Origin: Boletus sp. NGJ
Taxonomy: Eukaryota > Basidiomycota > Agaricomycetes > Boletales > Boletaceae
Assembly: GCA_019096195.1 (NCBI GenBank)
Contig: JAGTXK010000051.1
Span: forward strand, 1 to 64,000
Direction of reading: 5' to 3'
DNA: 64,000 nucleotides
A program made the position numbers and the translations under genes. The notes below the pieces were generated by a model. The model was not told the origin of the DNA, made no database searches, and saw nothing but the letters and a program-made list of their open reading frames with translations. Positions 12,230 to 24,454 of this stretch are shown here, one piece after another; positions within the stretch are counted from its first letter, which is position 1; the number at the start of each line of letters is the position of its first letter.

Positions 12230-12795
12230 GGATGTGAGTCGCCCTGGTGGTGGAGTAGCCATTCTGATGTTCCAAGAATAGCATTCTGAGAATGAAATCC
12301 AACCCCTCTCCACTAGAAGTTCCCAACTTGCTCACCACACTGTATTGTATTCCTGGAACTCCACTGAATGCTGTATTCTCGTCTGTTGGAAATAGTTGAG
12401 CAGCAGTGTCCATAGTGAACACCTGGTCAACCATTGTGAAGTTGAGAGGTTGCATGAGTGGTATGAAGGTAGGAGGAATATTGGTGAGACTTATGATTGA
12501 AGAAGTTGTCTGTGAGAAGGACCACTGAAGAACATGGGATTTGCATCAGATCTAGTGACTGACCATGTAAGCAAGGAGGGAAACATATGCATGGTACCAG
12601 TGTCAATGATCCCAGCAGTGGAATTGGGGATCACTGTGTAGTTGCCATATGTAGTGCAAGTGACATTGATTCCCCAGTAATAGGCTGCTGTATATCTCTG
12701 TCACAGGAACATACACCAGCTTGCGCTTGCACTGTTTGTGTTGCATATTTATTTGTGATTACTATGAGAGAAGGGTCAGTGAAGGCATAATACTT
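12230..12795 (-). pseudogene. Decayed pepsin-type (A1) aspartic protease, C-terminal half
   Basis: On the minus strand the stretch around 12570-12690 reads NVTCTTYGNYTVIPNSTAG followed by IIDTGT, the second catalytic Asp motif (usually IVDTGT) of fungal secreted aspartic proteases. Downstream, 12294-12326 gives LGTSSGEGLDF, a signature of the polyporopepsin-like C-lobe, followed by a degraded LFLE match. The parts lie in different frames (a shift sits between VPVTEIYSS and the DTG block), and the N-lobe with the first catalytic Asp is missing. This is therefore a fragment of a secreted host endopeptidase, not a retroelement protease. The match rests on remembered family motifs. Confidence 0.7.
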
Positions 12796-13115
12796 ATGGG
12801 ATGCACTTGTGCCTGTTGGGTGTTCTAATGCAGGGAAATTTAGTTATCTACTGCCTTCAGCGATCAATCTGATTATAAGTAATTTAAAGAGCAAGTGAGC
12901 CAGGAAACGATGGCCGAGCATGATAACCTTAGCCGTCGCTGTTTTTGTATCCTTATTCATGGTGTGTTCAAACTGACCACATCACAACTGAATGCTTCTG
13001 AAGAAGTACATGTACTTCCACAGGCTTTGTGGGTTCTTATAGTAACATTGCACCCCTATGTCTCTCAACCACATAAGGTAGCAGGCAGTGCCTGTATGCA
13101 AGTAAAATGTGAAAA
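12796..13115. other. Intergenic DNA before the gypsy element
   Basis: No gene is seen. The last five bases, GAAAA (13111-13115), are the left target-site duplication of the retrotransposon that follows. Confidence 0.5.
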
Positions 13116-13690
13116 TGTTATAATTCATTCTTTTCTTTCCTTTCATCAGTTGTCCTCACTCTCATCTCGTCCTTCTGACTTCCCCTGGGCCATTCACTAC
13201 ACAGTGGGACACCGTGTAGTCGAAGCTCGTTTCTCTTATGATTGTACTTCTACGCTGACATCATATGGAAGATCCCTTCTTATTCCCACTTCATAGGATC
13301 TCTCCGATGCTGCAGCTTACTCATCCTTTTCCCATGTTTACTTTGTATATAAATCTAGCACTCATAGTTGATTCCCCAATTTACACCTACTTGGTGAACT
13401 TCCATCATCATTCCTCCGGACCTCTATAAGTCGTTGTTCTACTTTGAGTGAACGCTTCTTCTATGTCTCGACTTCACTCTTTGTGAGTGAACTCTTGATC
13501 ATGACAAGGAAGACCCTTTGTTGCTGAACCCTTGACCCTATGATGAGGGAGACCCTCTGTTGTTGAACCCTTGACTCTACCTAGGGATCCTTCATCTCAT
13601 AGCTTATTGGGCTACCTCCTTGACCTCTATGGCTCGTTACTACTCGACTATCCAAGTTAATGCCTGTCCCTACCTGGAGTAGTCGTAACA
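13116..13690 (+). repeat. 5' LTR of the gypsy element
   Basis: 575 bp from TGTTATAATTC to AGTCGTAACA. A TATATAAA motif near 13350 is a plausible promoter. Confidence 0.95.
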
Positions 13691-13789
13691 AAAGGTGTAA
13701 ATTCTCTACCTTGAGGCTATCGCCATTATAGTCCTCCACCCACCATTGCTTGCCAACGTCCTACCCTGAACCCTGCATGGTGGAACTCT

Positions 13790-14930
13790 TGCGCACGTGC
13801 TGAGACACCCCCCACTGACAACACCTCCTCTAACCACGAAGAGAAATCTTCAGACCTTGACCTTGACCTTGACCTCCCATCCCAACAACAACAGGACATG
13901 GCCCTTGATCTATCACATCAACTTTCAAGTCATCTACACCTACCGAGAACTCCAACACCACCATCTCCGATACCGTTGACGGCAGTACCCTCGTTCTCTT
14001 TACCACCCCCTCCCTTGTCACCTATGTCTTCAGCGACCTGACCCACTGAACTCCGTATCGGTACACCCAAAGCCTATGATGGCTCCTTCAACACCTCTGT
14101 ACCTTGGTTGAACACTGTCCAGTTCTACCTTTATATCAATGCCAAGGTCTACGACACCAATGCTAAACAGATTGCCTTCGCCTTGTCTTATATGACTAAA
14201 GGACTGGCCCTCACCTGGGCTACTACCTATCAACAGAACGCCATCAACGGCATCACCATCACTCTCGGCTCGTTTGCCGACTTCGTCACTGCCTTCAAAA
14301 AGGCATTTAAACACCATGACACCACTGGCAACACCATCGCTTGGCTGTCCATCAAATGCATGGTTAAAAAGCAGGATAACTCATACTCCCCTCCTCTTAT
14401 GCAATATATGTCCAAGTTCCAGAACAACACTTTCCTTGCCAAAATTACCAACCCGAACGTCCTCATCGGGTACTACTCCGCTGGGATCCCATCGGGACTC
14501 ATGCGACGAGTCATGTCCATGGACACAGTGCCCACCACCATCGAAGAATGGTACTCCTGAGCCATTCGCTTCCAGACACAATGGGAAAGAGCTGATGAGA
14601 TCGCCAAGAGGAACAATAAACCCTCCGCACACACCTACCACTCCTTTTCCTTGCCCACCTCGTCCAAATCCCAAGACCCTGACGCTATGGACGTCAATGC
14701 TGTCTCCATCCCCAAGTTAACCTCCAAAGAACGGAAACATTGCTTTGATCAAAAACTCTGCTTCCGCTGTCGTCAACCAGGTCATATCGCCGCCGCATAT
14801 AACACCTTCGCCTCTCCCATCAGGAAAGCAAAGATTCCCTCCACCAAAAAGGTCAGGGTTGTTGAACAAGAAGAAGGAGACTCTGATGGGGAGACCGTCA
14901 GACAAGTCTCTTCAGATTTTTGAATCAGGA
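13790..14930 (+). pseudogene. gag region of the gypsy element (fossil)
   Basis: Capsid-like sequence lies around 14100-14560 and a nucleocapsid zinc knuckle (CFRCRQPGH) around 14760-14790, followed by a charged tail. The region is broken. Order and spacing are normal for a chromovirus gag. Confidence 0.8.
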
Positions 14931-17900
14931 AACACCCTCGACACATGTTTTCCCCTCTCTTAGTTGTGCTGCTGTAATAGTAGAATTGAAATTGAAAGGC
15001 ATTCGCATTCCTGTTCAACTCCTCGTCCCTGCGCATGCTAAGAAAGCCATCGATACCAGAGCCCTCGTAGACAGTGGTGCAGAAATCTCCTGCATCGACT
15101 ACCAATTTGTGTGGAAGCACAAACTCCTGACCACATGACTCCACACCCCCATCCGTGTCTGAAACGCTGACACCTCATTCAACAAGAACGGGGACATTAA
15201 ATTCATGTGTGACCTCTTCGTCAACATCAAGGGCGTCTTCCTGCGAACGACCCTTCATGTCATCTCCTGTGGACAAGAAAACGTCATCCTCAGCCAATCT
15301 TGGCTCTGTTCCTGTAACCCAACCATCGACTGGGTGGCTAACACCCTCACCCTCGACAAAACCCTTGACCAGTCCGCTGACCTCTACCACATGAGGACCA
15401 GACCAACCCCCGCTGAAGTGGATGAACCCTCGTCTCAGCTGGGTCACACCAATGTAAACCTCAGAACCTGTTACCATCTTTGTGGCTTCCTCCAGAAGGA
15501 AACTGATGAACAAGAGTATCTACAAAACGCAGATCGAAACCACATTATGCACTGAATCATCTGGGGGGGTTACAAATATATCGCCTCCTCTGTTGTCGCC
15601 AAACTCGTGATTGCCACTGAACTTGCCGAAGCTGCCAAGAAGGCAAAACCCAAGCCAACTCTCCCTGCCACATACACTGACTATGCCTCCGTCTTCTTGA
15701 AGGAGGCCACCAACCATGTTCCCCTGTCGCGTCTATATGACCATGAGATCAACGTCAAGGAAACTTTTATCCCAAAGATCAGGAAAGTCTACCCCCTTTC
15801 TCCTCATGAACAGAAAGTAACCGAAGACTTCCTCGACGAACATCTCAAGACAGGAAAGATTCGCCCATCGACCCCATCCCCCCAAGCCTCCCCCTTCTTC
15901 TTCATCAAAAAGAAGAACGGTGATCTCTGTCCATGCCAGGACTATCGGTACATTAACAAACACACCGTTCGCGACACCTACCCCCTTCCCTTGGTCTCCA
16001 ACCTCATCAACAAGCTCAAGGGAGCAATTACCTTCACTAAGTTCGATGTCCATTGGGGGTATAACAACGTGCGTATCAAGGACAGCCATCAATGGAAAGC
16101 CGCTTTCGTTACACATCGAGGCCTCTATGAACCCACCGTCATGTTCTTTGGCCTCTGCAACTCCCCTGCGACTTTCCAATGATTCATGAACGACTCCTTC
16201 CAGGACATGATCACTGAAGGATGGCTCATTATTTACATGGACGACCTCCTCATCTTCTCCCCGGATGACGCCCTACATACCAAATGAACCAAACGTGTCC
16301 TACAACAAATGACTGAACTCGACCTTCATCTCAAGCTCGAGAAATGTACCTTCGCTACCAATGAAGTGGAGTACCTTGGGATGATAGTCCGCCCTAACCA
16401 GTTAGCCATGGACCCTGTTAAACTTGACAGGATTGCCAAGTGGCCTGCCCCTACTAAAGTCACCAGAGTCCGATCATTTCTCAGCTTCGCCAACTTCTAC
16501 CGCCGGTTCATTCCAGACTACTCAACAATCGCCCGTCCCCTCATTGACCTCACGAAACTCAATCGACCTTGGGTTTGGTTGGAAGAATGTCAAAACGCAT
16601 TTGACCACCTTAAACATCTCTTCCTGGCCAAACCAGTCCTCCACTTATCCGACTTCTCCACCCCCTTCACCATCGCCACTGATGCCTTGAAATATGCCAT
16701 GGGTGCCATCCTTCTACAGACTGACACCAACAGCGATTGGCACCCCTGCTCCTACCTCTCGCAATCCTTCTCCCCCGCCAAGAGGAACTATGACATCTAT
16801 GACTGCGAACTCCTCGCCGTCATCCACGCATTGAAGTCGTGGCGCCATTACCTCTATGGCTCCCCCTTCCCAGTTTAGGTTTTCACCAATCACAAAAACC
16901 TGTTATACTTTAAATCACCTCAGAACCCCCAATCGTCGGCAAGTCCACTGGCTCCTCGACCTCGCTGACTTCGACCTTAAAATCATCCACATCCCTGGTC
17001 ACCTCCTCACTGGTCCGGACGCTCTTTCCTGTCGCCCCAACCTTATCCCAGTGGCCGATGCCAACAATGAGGGTGTCACCCTTCTTCCCCCTTCCATGTT
17101 TGTCAATTTAATTGACATCTCCTTGGCCTCCCTCATCCAGCAGTCCTCCCTGTCTGACCCCCTCATCCTTCAACACCTCCAGGCAACTGACACCTCCACA
17201 CCTGCTTTTCTCTGTGCCCGCCTCTCCAATTGGTCATGCACAGACGGTCTCCTATTCTATCACAGCTGTGTGTATGTTCTGCTGGACGACTCCCTCCAAT
17301 GTTCAATTCTCCAACGCTGCCACGATCATGAATCAGCCAGCCATCCCAGCTACCAGAAGATCCGACAACTCGTGTCTGCCAACTTCTGGTGGCCCTGGTC
17401 TCGCCTCTTACATTCGTGCTTACGTATCGGGCTGCTCCACGTGCCAACAGAATAAGGCAAACACCCACCCCACGGTACCCCCCTTAACCTCGATCTGCTC
17501 CGCTGCCTCCCTCCCCTTCCGCCAGATCTCTTGCAACCTCATCACTGACCTCCCTTCATCTTCCGGTTTTGACTCCCTGTTGGTCATGGTTGACCACGGG
17601 CTTATGAGGGGGGTAATCCTCTGTCCTACAAAGAAATCTGTGACTGCGGAAGGAATAGCAATCCTCTTTTTCCACAAAGTATACCTTCGCTTTGGTCTTT
17701 ACAACAAAATCATCTCCAACCAAGGACCCCAGTTTGCCTCAGCTTTTGCCAAAGAACTCGGAAAGCTCCTGAAGTATGACCTTTCCCTCTCTACTGCCTA
17801 TCACCCCCAATCTGATGGAGAGACGGAACAAGTTAACCAGGAGATCGAAACCTACCTCTGGGTCTTCTGCGGCAGCAAACCCACTACCTGGGCCGAGAAA

Positions 17901-18545
17901 ATCTCCCATGCCAAATTCACTCACAACCACCGACCCCACTCTGTCACTGGTCAATCCCCATTCTTTCTTCTCATGGAATATGAACCCCGTGCCCTTCCGT
18001 CGGTTGTCCCCGACTCCACAATCCCCACTCTGGAGGAGTGTATCCAGAAACTCTCTGCTGAAAGGGATGAAGCCTTAGCAGCCCATGAACTCACACAACA
18101 AGTCATGGCCTCTCGCACTTGCCGTCACTTCACCCCGTTCAAGAAGGGCGATTGGGTTTGGCTAGAAGCCAGAAACCTGAAACACTCTGTCGCAGACCCT
18201 AAGTTCGCACTGAAGCGAGAAGGCCCCTTTACCATCACAGATGTCCTGTCCCCAATTGTCTATAAACTCCACCTCCCAACCATGTGGAAGATCCACCTGG
18301 TCTTCCATGCTTCACTTCTCACCCCATGTCACGAAAACGCCACATATGGCAAACACTTCGTCAAACCACCGCCTGACCTGATAGCTGGTGAAGAAGAATA
18401 CAAAATTGATAAGATCTTATGACATCGCGGCTCCCTGTCTCACCGCTCCTTCCTGATCCGATGGAAGGGATACTCCGCAGAAGAAGACTCCTGGATCCCC
18501 AAGTGGGATCTGAAACATGCCAAGTCCGCTCTGCTTGACTATAAG
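14920..18545 (+). pseudogene. pol region of the gypsy element (fossil)
   Basis: Recognisable parts: retropepsin-like protease (LVDSGAEISCIDY, near 15065-15105); reverse transcriptase (about 15880-16400, including DYRYINKHTVRDTYPLP and a YMDD-like MDDLLIFS block); RNase H (about 16600-16880, ATDALKYAMGAIL); integrase (about 17300-18100, with the HPSYQKIRQL zinc-binding part and a core containing AYHPQSDGETE); and chromodomain (about 18420-18540, SFLIRWKGYSAEEDSWIP). Broken in several places. Confidence 0.9.
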
Positions 18546-18611
18546 AAATGTCACCTAAAGACGTTCCCTTCCATCGCCTCTTTCACCCTCACACCATGAC
18601 CATCCCCCTCA

Positions 18612-19679
18612 TTGTCAATACCACAACCTCCCCCAATGCCACCGTGTCTCCCGCCTCACATATTATTTCTATCGATATCTGATAGCAGTACTATCTCTCC
18701 TACTCTCTCCTCTCCTTCGTCACTCTCACGTTTTGACTCCCCTCTTGAGGACGACTCTCGCCCTAATTCTCCTTTGTTACCTTCTCCCCGTGGCGAACCT
18801 CGCCTTCCATGCCCACCAATGCCGGTCTTGTTAGCATCTACTCCCACGCCGATCATGTCGGTAGACATCCCCATCTATGCCACATGTCTCCGCAACGACT
18901 TCCCAGATCTAGCTGAGGTTACCTGTCTCACGGAGAACCTCGAAGACCCATGCATGGCATTAGGACTTGGGGCCCACCTAGATTACGCCTCCCCTCTATA
19001 CTCCCTCTACAAGGCGTATCTGCAAGCGGCCAACCTAAAGTCCATCGCCAACCATACTACCGCCAATGCCCACCTGTCTCTAACCCAACTTCGCCTTCGG
19101 GGTATCTCCAGTGAATTGAAAGCGGCGCTCCTTAATGCCCTTCACCAACTAGGGGCTGTAGAACTCCTTGACGACCTCGACAGGTACATGAGGGACCTAG
19201 CCAACTGTCCCTCACCAGTAACACTCCCCACACCCTCCACACCATCTGCCTTGTCGTCCCCTCCAGGTGAGGAAGAACTCGCAGTCATCCGCTGTGAAGA
19301 GGCTTACTGGACGGGTCGTGATGGAGCAGTTCCATTGGGACCCTCTCACCCTCGTTACTCGGAAGCCTGCTATCAATGTCATCATCTTGGTCACTTACGC
19401 GTTTGCTGCCCCGTCTATCAATGCCCCCAATGTCTTCGTTGGGAACCTGGTCATACACAAGCACTGCTGTCCACTATACCGTCATTTAAATCCACAGACT
19501 CCATCCACCTTGTCGTCGTCATCTGGTCGTACATCCTCCTCACCCCACTCAATCCATCATGTACCACCTCCTCCTCCTACTCACAGCAATCACCTTGCAT
19601 GCCATCGCTCCTCCCTCCACTGTCTTACCATGGAGGTTACTCGTCTAAACTGCACCCCCATGATGCCAGACCTTTATGA
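18612..19679 (+). CDS. Extra open frame 3' of the integrase in the gypsy element
   Basis: A continuous 355-codon frame between the chromodomain and the 3' LTR. It has a Pro/Ser-rich N-terminus (about residues 1-80), a Leu/Ala-rich helical middle (about 100-195), and near residue 255 a CCHC-like knuckle (CYQCHHLGHLRVCC) followed by another Cys pair. Most chromoviruses have nothing after the chromodomain. A second nucleic-acid-binding protein is a guess. It is part of the fossil element and I do not claim it is active. Confidence 0.5.
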   Translation: MSIPQPPPMPPCLPPHILFLSISDSSTISPTLSSPSSLSRFDSPLEDDSRPNSPLLPSPRGEPRLPCPPMPVLLASTPTPIMSVDIPIYATCLRNDFPDLAEVTCLTENLEDPCMALGLGAHLDYASPLYSLYKAYLQAANLKSIANHTTANAHLSLTQLRLRGISSELKAALLNALHQLGAVELLDDLDRYMRDLANCPSPVTLPTPSTPSALSSPPGEEELAVIRCEEAYWTGRDGAVPLGPSHPRYSEACYQCHHLGHLRVCCPVYQCPQCLRWEPGHTQALLSTIPSFKSTDSIHLVVVIWSYILLTPLNPSCTTSSSYSQQSPCMPSLLPPLSYHGGYSSKLHPHDARPL

Positions 19680-19795
19680 TGACCTGGACATTTTTGACAG
19701 CACCGCCATGAGCAACATGACCGGATCCCCTTGTGGGTCTTACCACGGTCTGGACTAGATTGCTCAGTGGTACTTCACATGTAATCGGAGGGTAA

Positions 19796-20370
19796 TGTTA
19801 CAATTCATTCTTTTCTTTCCTTTCATCAGTTGTCCTCACTCTCATCTCATCCTTCTGACTTCCCCTGGGCCATTCACTACACAGTGGGACACCATGTAGT
19901 CGAAGCTCGTTTCTCTTATGATTGTACTTCTACGCTGACATCATATGGAAGATCCCTTCTTATTCCCACTTCATAGGATCTCTCCGATGTTGCAGCTTAC
20001 TCATCCTTTTCCCATGTTTACTTTGTATATAAACCTAGCACTCATAGTTGATTCCCCAATTTACACCTACTTGGTGAACTTCCATCATCATTCCTCTGGA
20101 CCTCTATAAGTCGTTGTTCTACTTTGAGTGAACGCTTCTTCTACGTCTCGACTTCACTCTTTGTGAGTGAACTCTTGATCATGACAAGGAAGACTCTTTG
20201 TTGCTGAACCCTTGACCCTATGATGAGGGAGACCCTCTGTTGTTGAACCCTTGACCCTACCTAGGGATCCTTCATCTCATAGCTTATTGGGCTACCTCCT
20301 TGACCTCTGTGGCTTGTCGCTACTCGACTATCCAAGTTAACGCCTGTCCCTACCCGGGGTAGTCGTAACA
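19796..20370 (+). repeat. 3' LTR of the gypsy element
   Basis: 575 bp, same length as the 5' LTR. A polypurine stretch (CGGAGGGTAA) lies directly before it. Confidence 0.95.
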
Positions 20371-20442
20371 GAAAATGCAAAGACAAAAGTTGAAAATCAT
20401 CATGACATCATGACATCCGAGTCTCAGCTGTGCTGGAACTTG

Positions 20443-20920
20443 AAATGAGAACATTATCACAAAGCAAGGCACAAGTCTTTCTGCAATGGAAGATCTTCAG
20501 ACAGGTGGGCGAGATAGCTCTCATGCTTTTTTCTTCCACATCTTATCCAGGCTCAGCTTATCCATGAGCTTCGATGCAGCCACCACACCACACTCAGAGT
20601 GCTGCACCACATGCGACACTTCCTTGCAGCTCCTCAAGTCCATGGACCTGGTAGCAGCACCCTAGGAGCAAGATGCAAGGGTGCCCAGCCCACCCTCGCA
20701 GCTCTCTTGGATACCCAGATGCTCTCTAGGTCGAAGCGCTATGTGCTTGCCCGCCTCTCTCGTTCTTACTTCGTACAATCCCATACAAGCATGTACCTAC
20801 CTTAGTAATACATGCATGCATCATCCCTCAATAGTGATGATAAGCAAAGCAAAGTCCAAAAATGCAATGTGATAGTCTGCATGTCAGTAAGTTATCACAG
20901 ACATGCCCTAAGTTAGTAAT
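20443..20920 (+). repeat. Dispersed 478-bp repeat, copy 1
   Basis: Matches the reverse complement of 50655-51134 at roughly 90% identity, from AATGAGAACATTAT to ACATGCCCTAAGTTAGTAAT. No protein is recognised. It ends exactly where the copia LTR begins. The partner copy adjoins a DIRS-like fossil, so it may be a terminal or non-autonomous piece of that family. Confidence 0.8.
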
Positions 20921-21215
20921 TGTAGTAGGAGTGGTAGATACGAATAGGATAAAATGATTCCCACGATTAGGACTGAGTTCACACAAGTGGGATGTGAGGG
21001 AACGAAGGGTGCAGAACTCTTAATAGCCCCCTCTGGTAGCCTCTGTACTTATACTAGAGTGCTCTATTGATTTTATAAGCTATTTACTCATCTTCAATAC
21101 GAGGGGATAGTCCCTCGATATTCTGGTGTTGTCCTCCTCACTGCCATACTATATGTTCGGCCGGATGTAGCTTGTACCCCATATTTTGGTATATATAGCT
21201 TACTTAAGCTCAACA
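20921..21215 (-). repeat. 3' LTR of the copia element
   Basis: About 295 bp. Read on the minus strand it starts TGTTGAGCTTAAG, directly after a polypurine tract (TTGAGGGGGAG, plus-strand 21216-21226). Confidence 0.85.
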
Positions 21216-21519
21216 CTCCCCCTCAAGCCTAATATACTGTAGGCTGAGCCTGAGAACAAGTTCTTGATGTCTAGCTCTTGGTAGAGCTTTTGTCAATATA
21301 TCTGCTTCCATAGTTTCTATAGGGCAGTAATGTAATTTTATCCACCCTTCTCAGATTTTATCCTGGAGGTGTAGATTTTTGAGATCGAAGTGCTTAGATC
21401 ATTTATGAAATTGGGCATTCATGCCTATTGCAAGTGTGGACTTATTATCTCCATACAATAGTGTAGGTTCACAAGGTATAAACCCAAGTTTGATGTATAG
21501 ATTGCATAGCCACATCACT

Positions 21520-24300
21520 TCTCATCCTGCATCAGCCATTAATGTAAATTTGGCTTTGGCAGTTGATAAGGTTAGCACATTTCCCTTTTTGAAATGCCAC
21601 ATGATGGCACCTCCACTTAGAATAAAGACATTATCATTTGTGGAACTAAGGTTGGGGTTACTCATGAAGCTTGCATCTGCAGAATCATAGAATTCTTGAA
21701 TTTCTGTATTTCTTGCATATGTGAGACTGAGATTTTTAGTTTCTTTTAGATACCGTAATACTTTTTTTGCTACAGTCCAATGTTCCATGTCTGGGTTGCT
21801 ATTGAACGAGCATAGCTTATTTACCGCATATGCTATATTGGGACAAGTATCAATTGCAGCATACATTAGAGATCTGGTTAACAATGTGTAATTCCCATTT
21901 TGGATAGGTGTATCATCTATTTCTGCTTGCAGTTGCAATTTCACATTTGGATTGAGTGGTGTAGATACTGGGTTCACATCCTGCATATTGTACTTTTCAA
22001 ATAGTTTCTTGATGTACTTTGTCTGTTTTATGCAGATCATCCCTTTTGCTCGATCTCATGTGATTTTGAGTCCAACAAGTTTGTTTGGTTCACCTAGATC
22101 AGTGATCTCAAATAGTTTGTTTAGTTCCCTTTTGAGATTATTCATATTGATTCTTGTTATTCATGAATAATAATAGATTGTCAACCCATACTGTAATTAT
22201 TTCTACTGTATCCTCTTTTTATCTTATGTAGATGCATGGATCTGAATATATTTATATTTGCTTGAATCGTATAGTATTTATTTTGGAGTTGAATTCTTCA
22301 TTCCATTCTTGACCAGACTGCTTAAGTTCATATATGGTCTTTATTAGCTGACATAGCCGTGACATGCCATTGTTGTAACCATCTGGCTGACTTATATATA
22401 TTTCCTCTTTTAGGCATCTGTTTAGATATGCTCCTTGATATCCATTTGTTGTATTTCCCAGTCTTCTGCTACTGCTAGTGCTAGGATAGATTGTATACAG
22501 TAGTTTCTAGATGTATGACTGGTGAGAATGTCTTGTTATAGTCCATGCCAGGGATTCGGCTATATCCTCTGACAATGAGTCAGGCTTTGTATTTTTGTAG
22601 ATTACCATATTTGTCATACATATTTTCTGACAAATACCCATTTGTTGGGTATGGGCTTTCTATTTTTGGATGCCTTGGTTAATTCCCAGGTACTCATCTT
22701 ATATAATGTTTTCCACTCTGTCTCAGTGGCTTTTTCCCATTTTGGCCATTTGGGTGATCATTTAGCTTCAGCTAGATTATTCAGGTCTTTATTCCCGAGT
22801 GCCATTTCACTAAATGCCATGTAGATAGTTTCTGCCATAGTAATCCTAGACTCATCTGTGTGATTGCCTGGACTTTCTGACAATGATTCTGACATCTCAG
22901 AATCATCTAATTTCTGTTTTTTATTAGCATTCTGTAATGCCTTGTTATCTATATGTTTGTGTTTGGTATCCTCCCCCTTGAACCGTGGGTCTGTCACTGG
23001 TGCAGGAAGATTTGTCATCAGGAATCTGTAATTCTGTGTGACTTTAAGTGTACAATTTTTCACATTGTAATATTTAATGCCCTTGGAGCCATCCTCATGT
23101 CCTACAAAATTACATTCTGTGGCATGGGGTGCTAATTTAGATAGGTTGAACGATTCATCAAGAATCCACACCTTTCGACTGAATTTCTAAATATGGGAAA
23201 TATCTGGTCGGCTACCATGCCATTTTTGGTAGGGTGTCATATCAGGGACTGATCAGATAAACACATGATTCCTAATATATATCATGTGTCTCATTGCTTC
23301 GGGTCAGAGCTCCTGTGGCATATTCTGGCCTGAAATCATGGCATGTCCTAACTCCATGACAGTTCAATTCCATTGTTCTGCAACGCTGTTTTATTCTGGC
23401 ATATAAGGTGCAGTAGTTTGTATCTCAATTCCCTTATTGAGACACTATATGATTAAGTCACCATTGACACATTCATGTCTGTTATTGGCATGTATCACCA
23501 GTAGTATCTGTTTGTGTCATTCAAGGTAATTCAAGTATTGTTTTACCTTGCTACCAGTCTCATCCTTAGTCATCATAAATGAGATTGTAACATATCATGT
23601 TGCATCATCAATAAATGGTATGTAGTACCTATATCCCTTAAGTGATGAGACCCATGCCAGTTCCCACACATCTGTGTGAATTAACTCACCTGATAAGAAT
23701 TCCCACCAGCTTCCCCTTTTGGGCATCAGCTGTCATGTGATCTTGGATTGAATACATACAGTGCAATCAAAGTCCTGTGAACTCTCACTGATAGATAGTC
23801 TGTTAACTAGATTTTTACCATGTAGTTTTCTTAATCCACTAATACCTATATGTCCAAGATGACAATGCCACTCAGACCAGATATACATGTTCATAATCTT
23901 TATTGCCACATGTGTGGCATCATGTGTGTTGCTTACTATATCGAGATAGCATAGCATCCTTTTTAGGACCATAATTAATCATTCCTTGTCATCATAGATA
24001 TCCAGTTTTCCTTGTGCACATACTGACCATTTGCCTTTGGCATTGATACATCCAAGTGACAGTAAGTTTTCTTGTGCATTGGGTATATGTAGTACATTAT
24101 TTAATCAAGTTCGAACAAGTTGTTTCTCAATTTGTGTAATAAGAACAACAGTGCCTTTACCATATATGGTGACTAGCTTGTTACCCAATCTGGTAACCAT
24201 CTTAGCTGATAAAGTCTGATAATCAACAAATGCTTTTCATTGAGCACATATGTGTGTCATAGCACCAGAATCCACGATCCACGAATAAGCAGAAAATTCC
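21520..24300 (-). pseudogene. pol region of the copia element (fossil)
   Basis: From high to low coordinates: protease motif (IVDSGAMTHICAQ), GAG-pre-integrase and integrase zinc-binding motif (CHLGHIGISGLRKLHGK, near 23850), integrase core, reverse transcriptase, and RNase H with the SLMYAAIDTCPNIAYAV block (near 21820-21880) that is typical of copia elements. Strongly decayed. Confidence 0.85.
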
Positions 24301-24454
24301 ACCTCATTGGCCTCACTTGAATTGCTATCTATGATTATATGAGCATTGTAACTCTTTCCGAGTTTGCTATCACTATCGTTGCTCTCATCCTTATTGACAA
24401 TCTTAGCATGCTCTTTCTCTTTTGGGATGGACTTCTTTCTGTCTTGCCCATTAC

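Larger units (their letters stand above)
13116..20370 (+). mobile_element. Ty3/gypsy chromovirus LTR retrotransposon (fossil)
   Basis: A full-length, broken element of 7255 bp. Direct 575-bp LTRs start TGTTA and end GTAACA, and a GAAAA duplication flanks the element (13111-13115 and 20371-20375). Internal parts in order: gag with zinc knuckle, protease, reverse transcriptase, RNase H, integrase, C-terminal chromodomain, then an extra frame before the polypurine tract. The chromodomain places it among the chromoviruses. I estimate about eight breaks in gag-pol. The LTRs differ at about 16 sites (2.8%), all transitions, so it is fairly young; at an assumed rate near 1e-8 per site per year this is of the order of a million years. 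Solo LTRs of related type occur at 45348 and 56605. Confidence 0.95.

Noticed and set aside
12895-13296. Plus-strand frame of 133 codons
   Set aside because: It crosses from intergenic DNA into the gypsy LTR and has no family signature.
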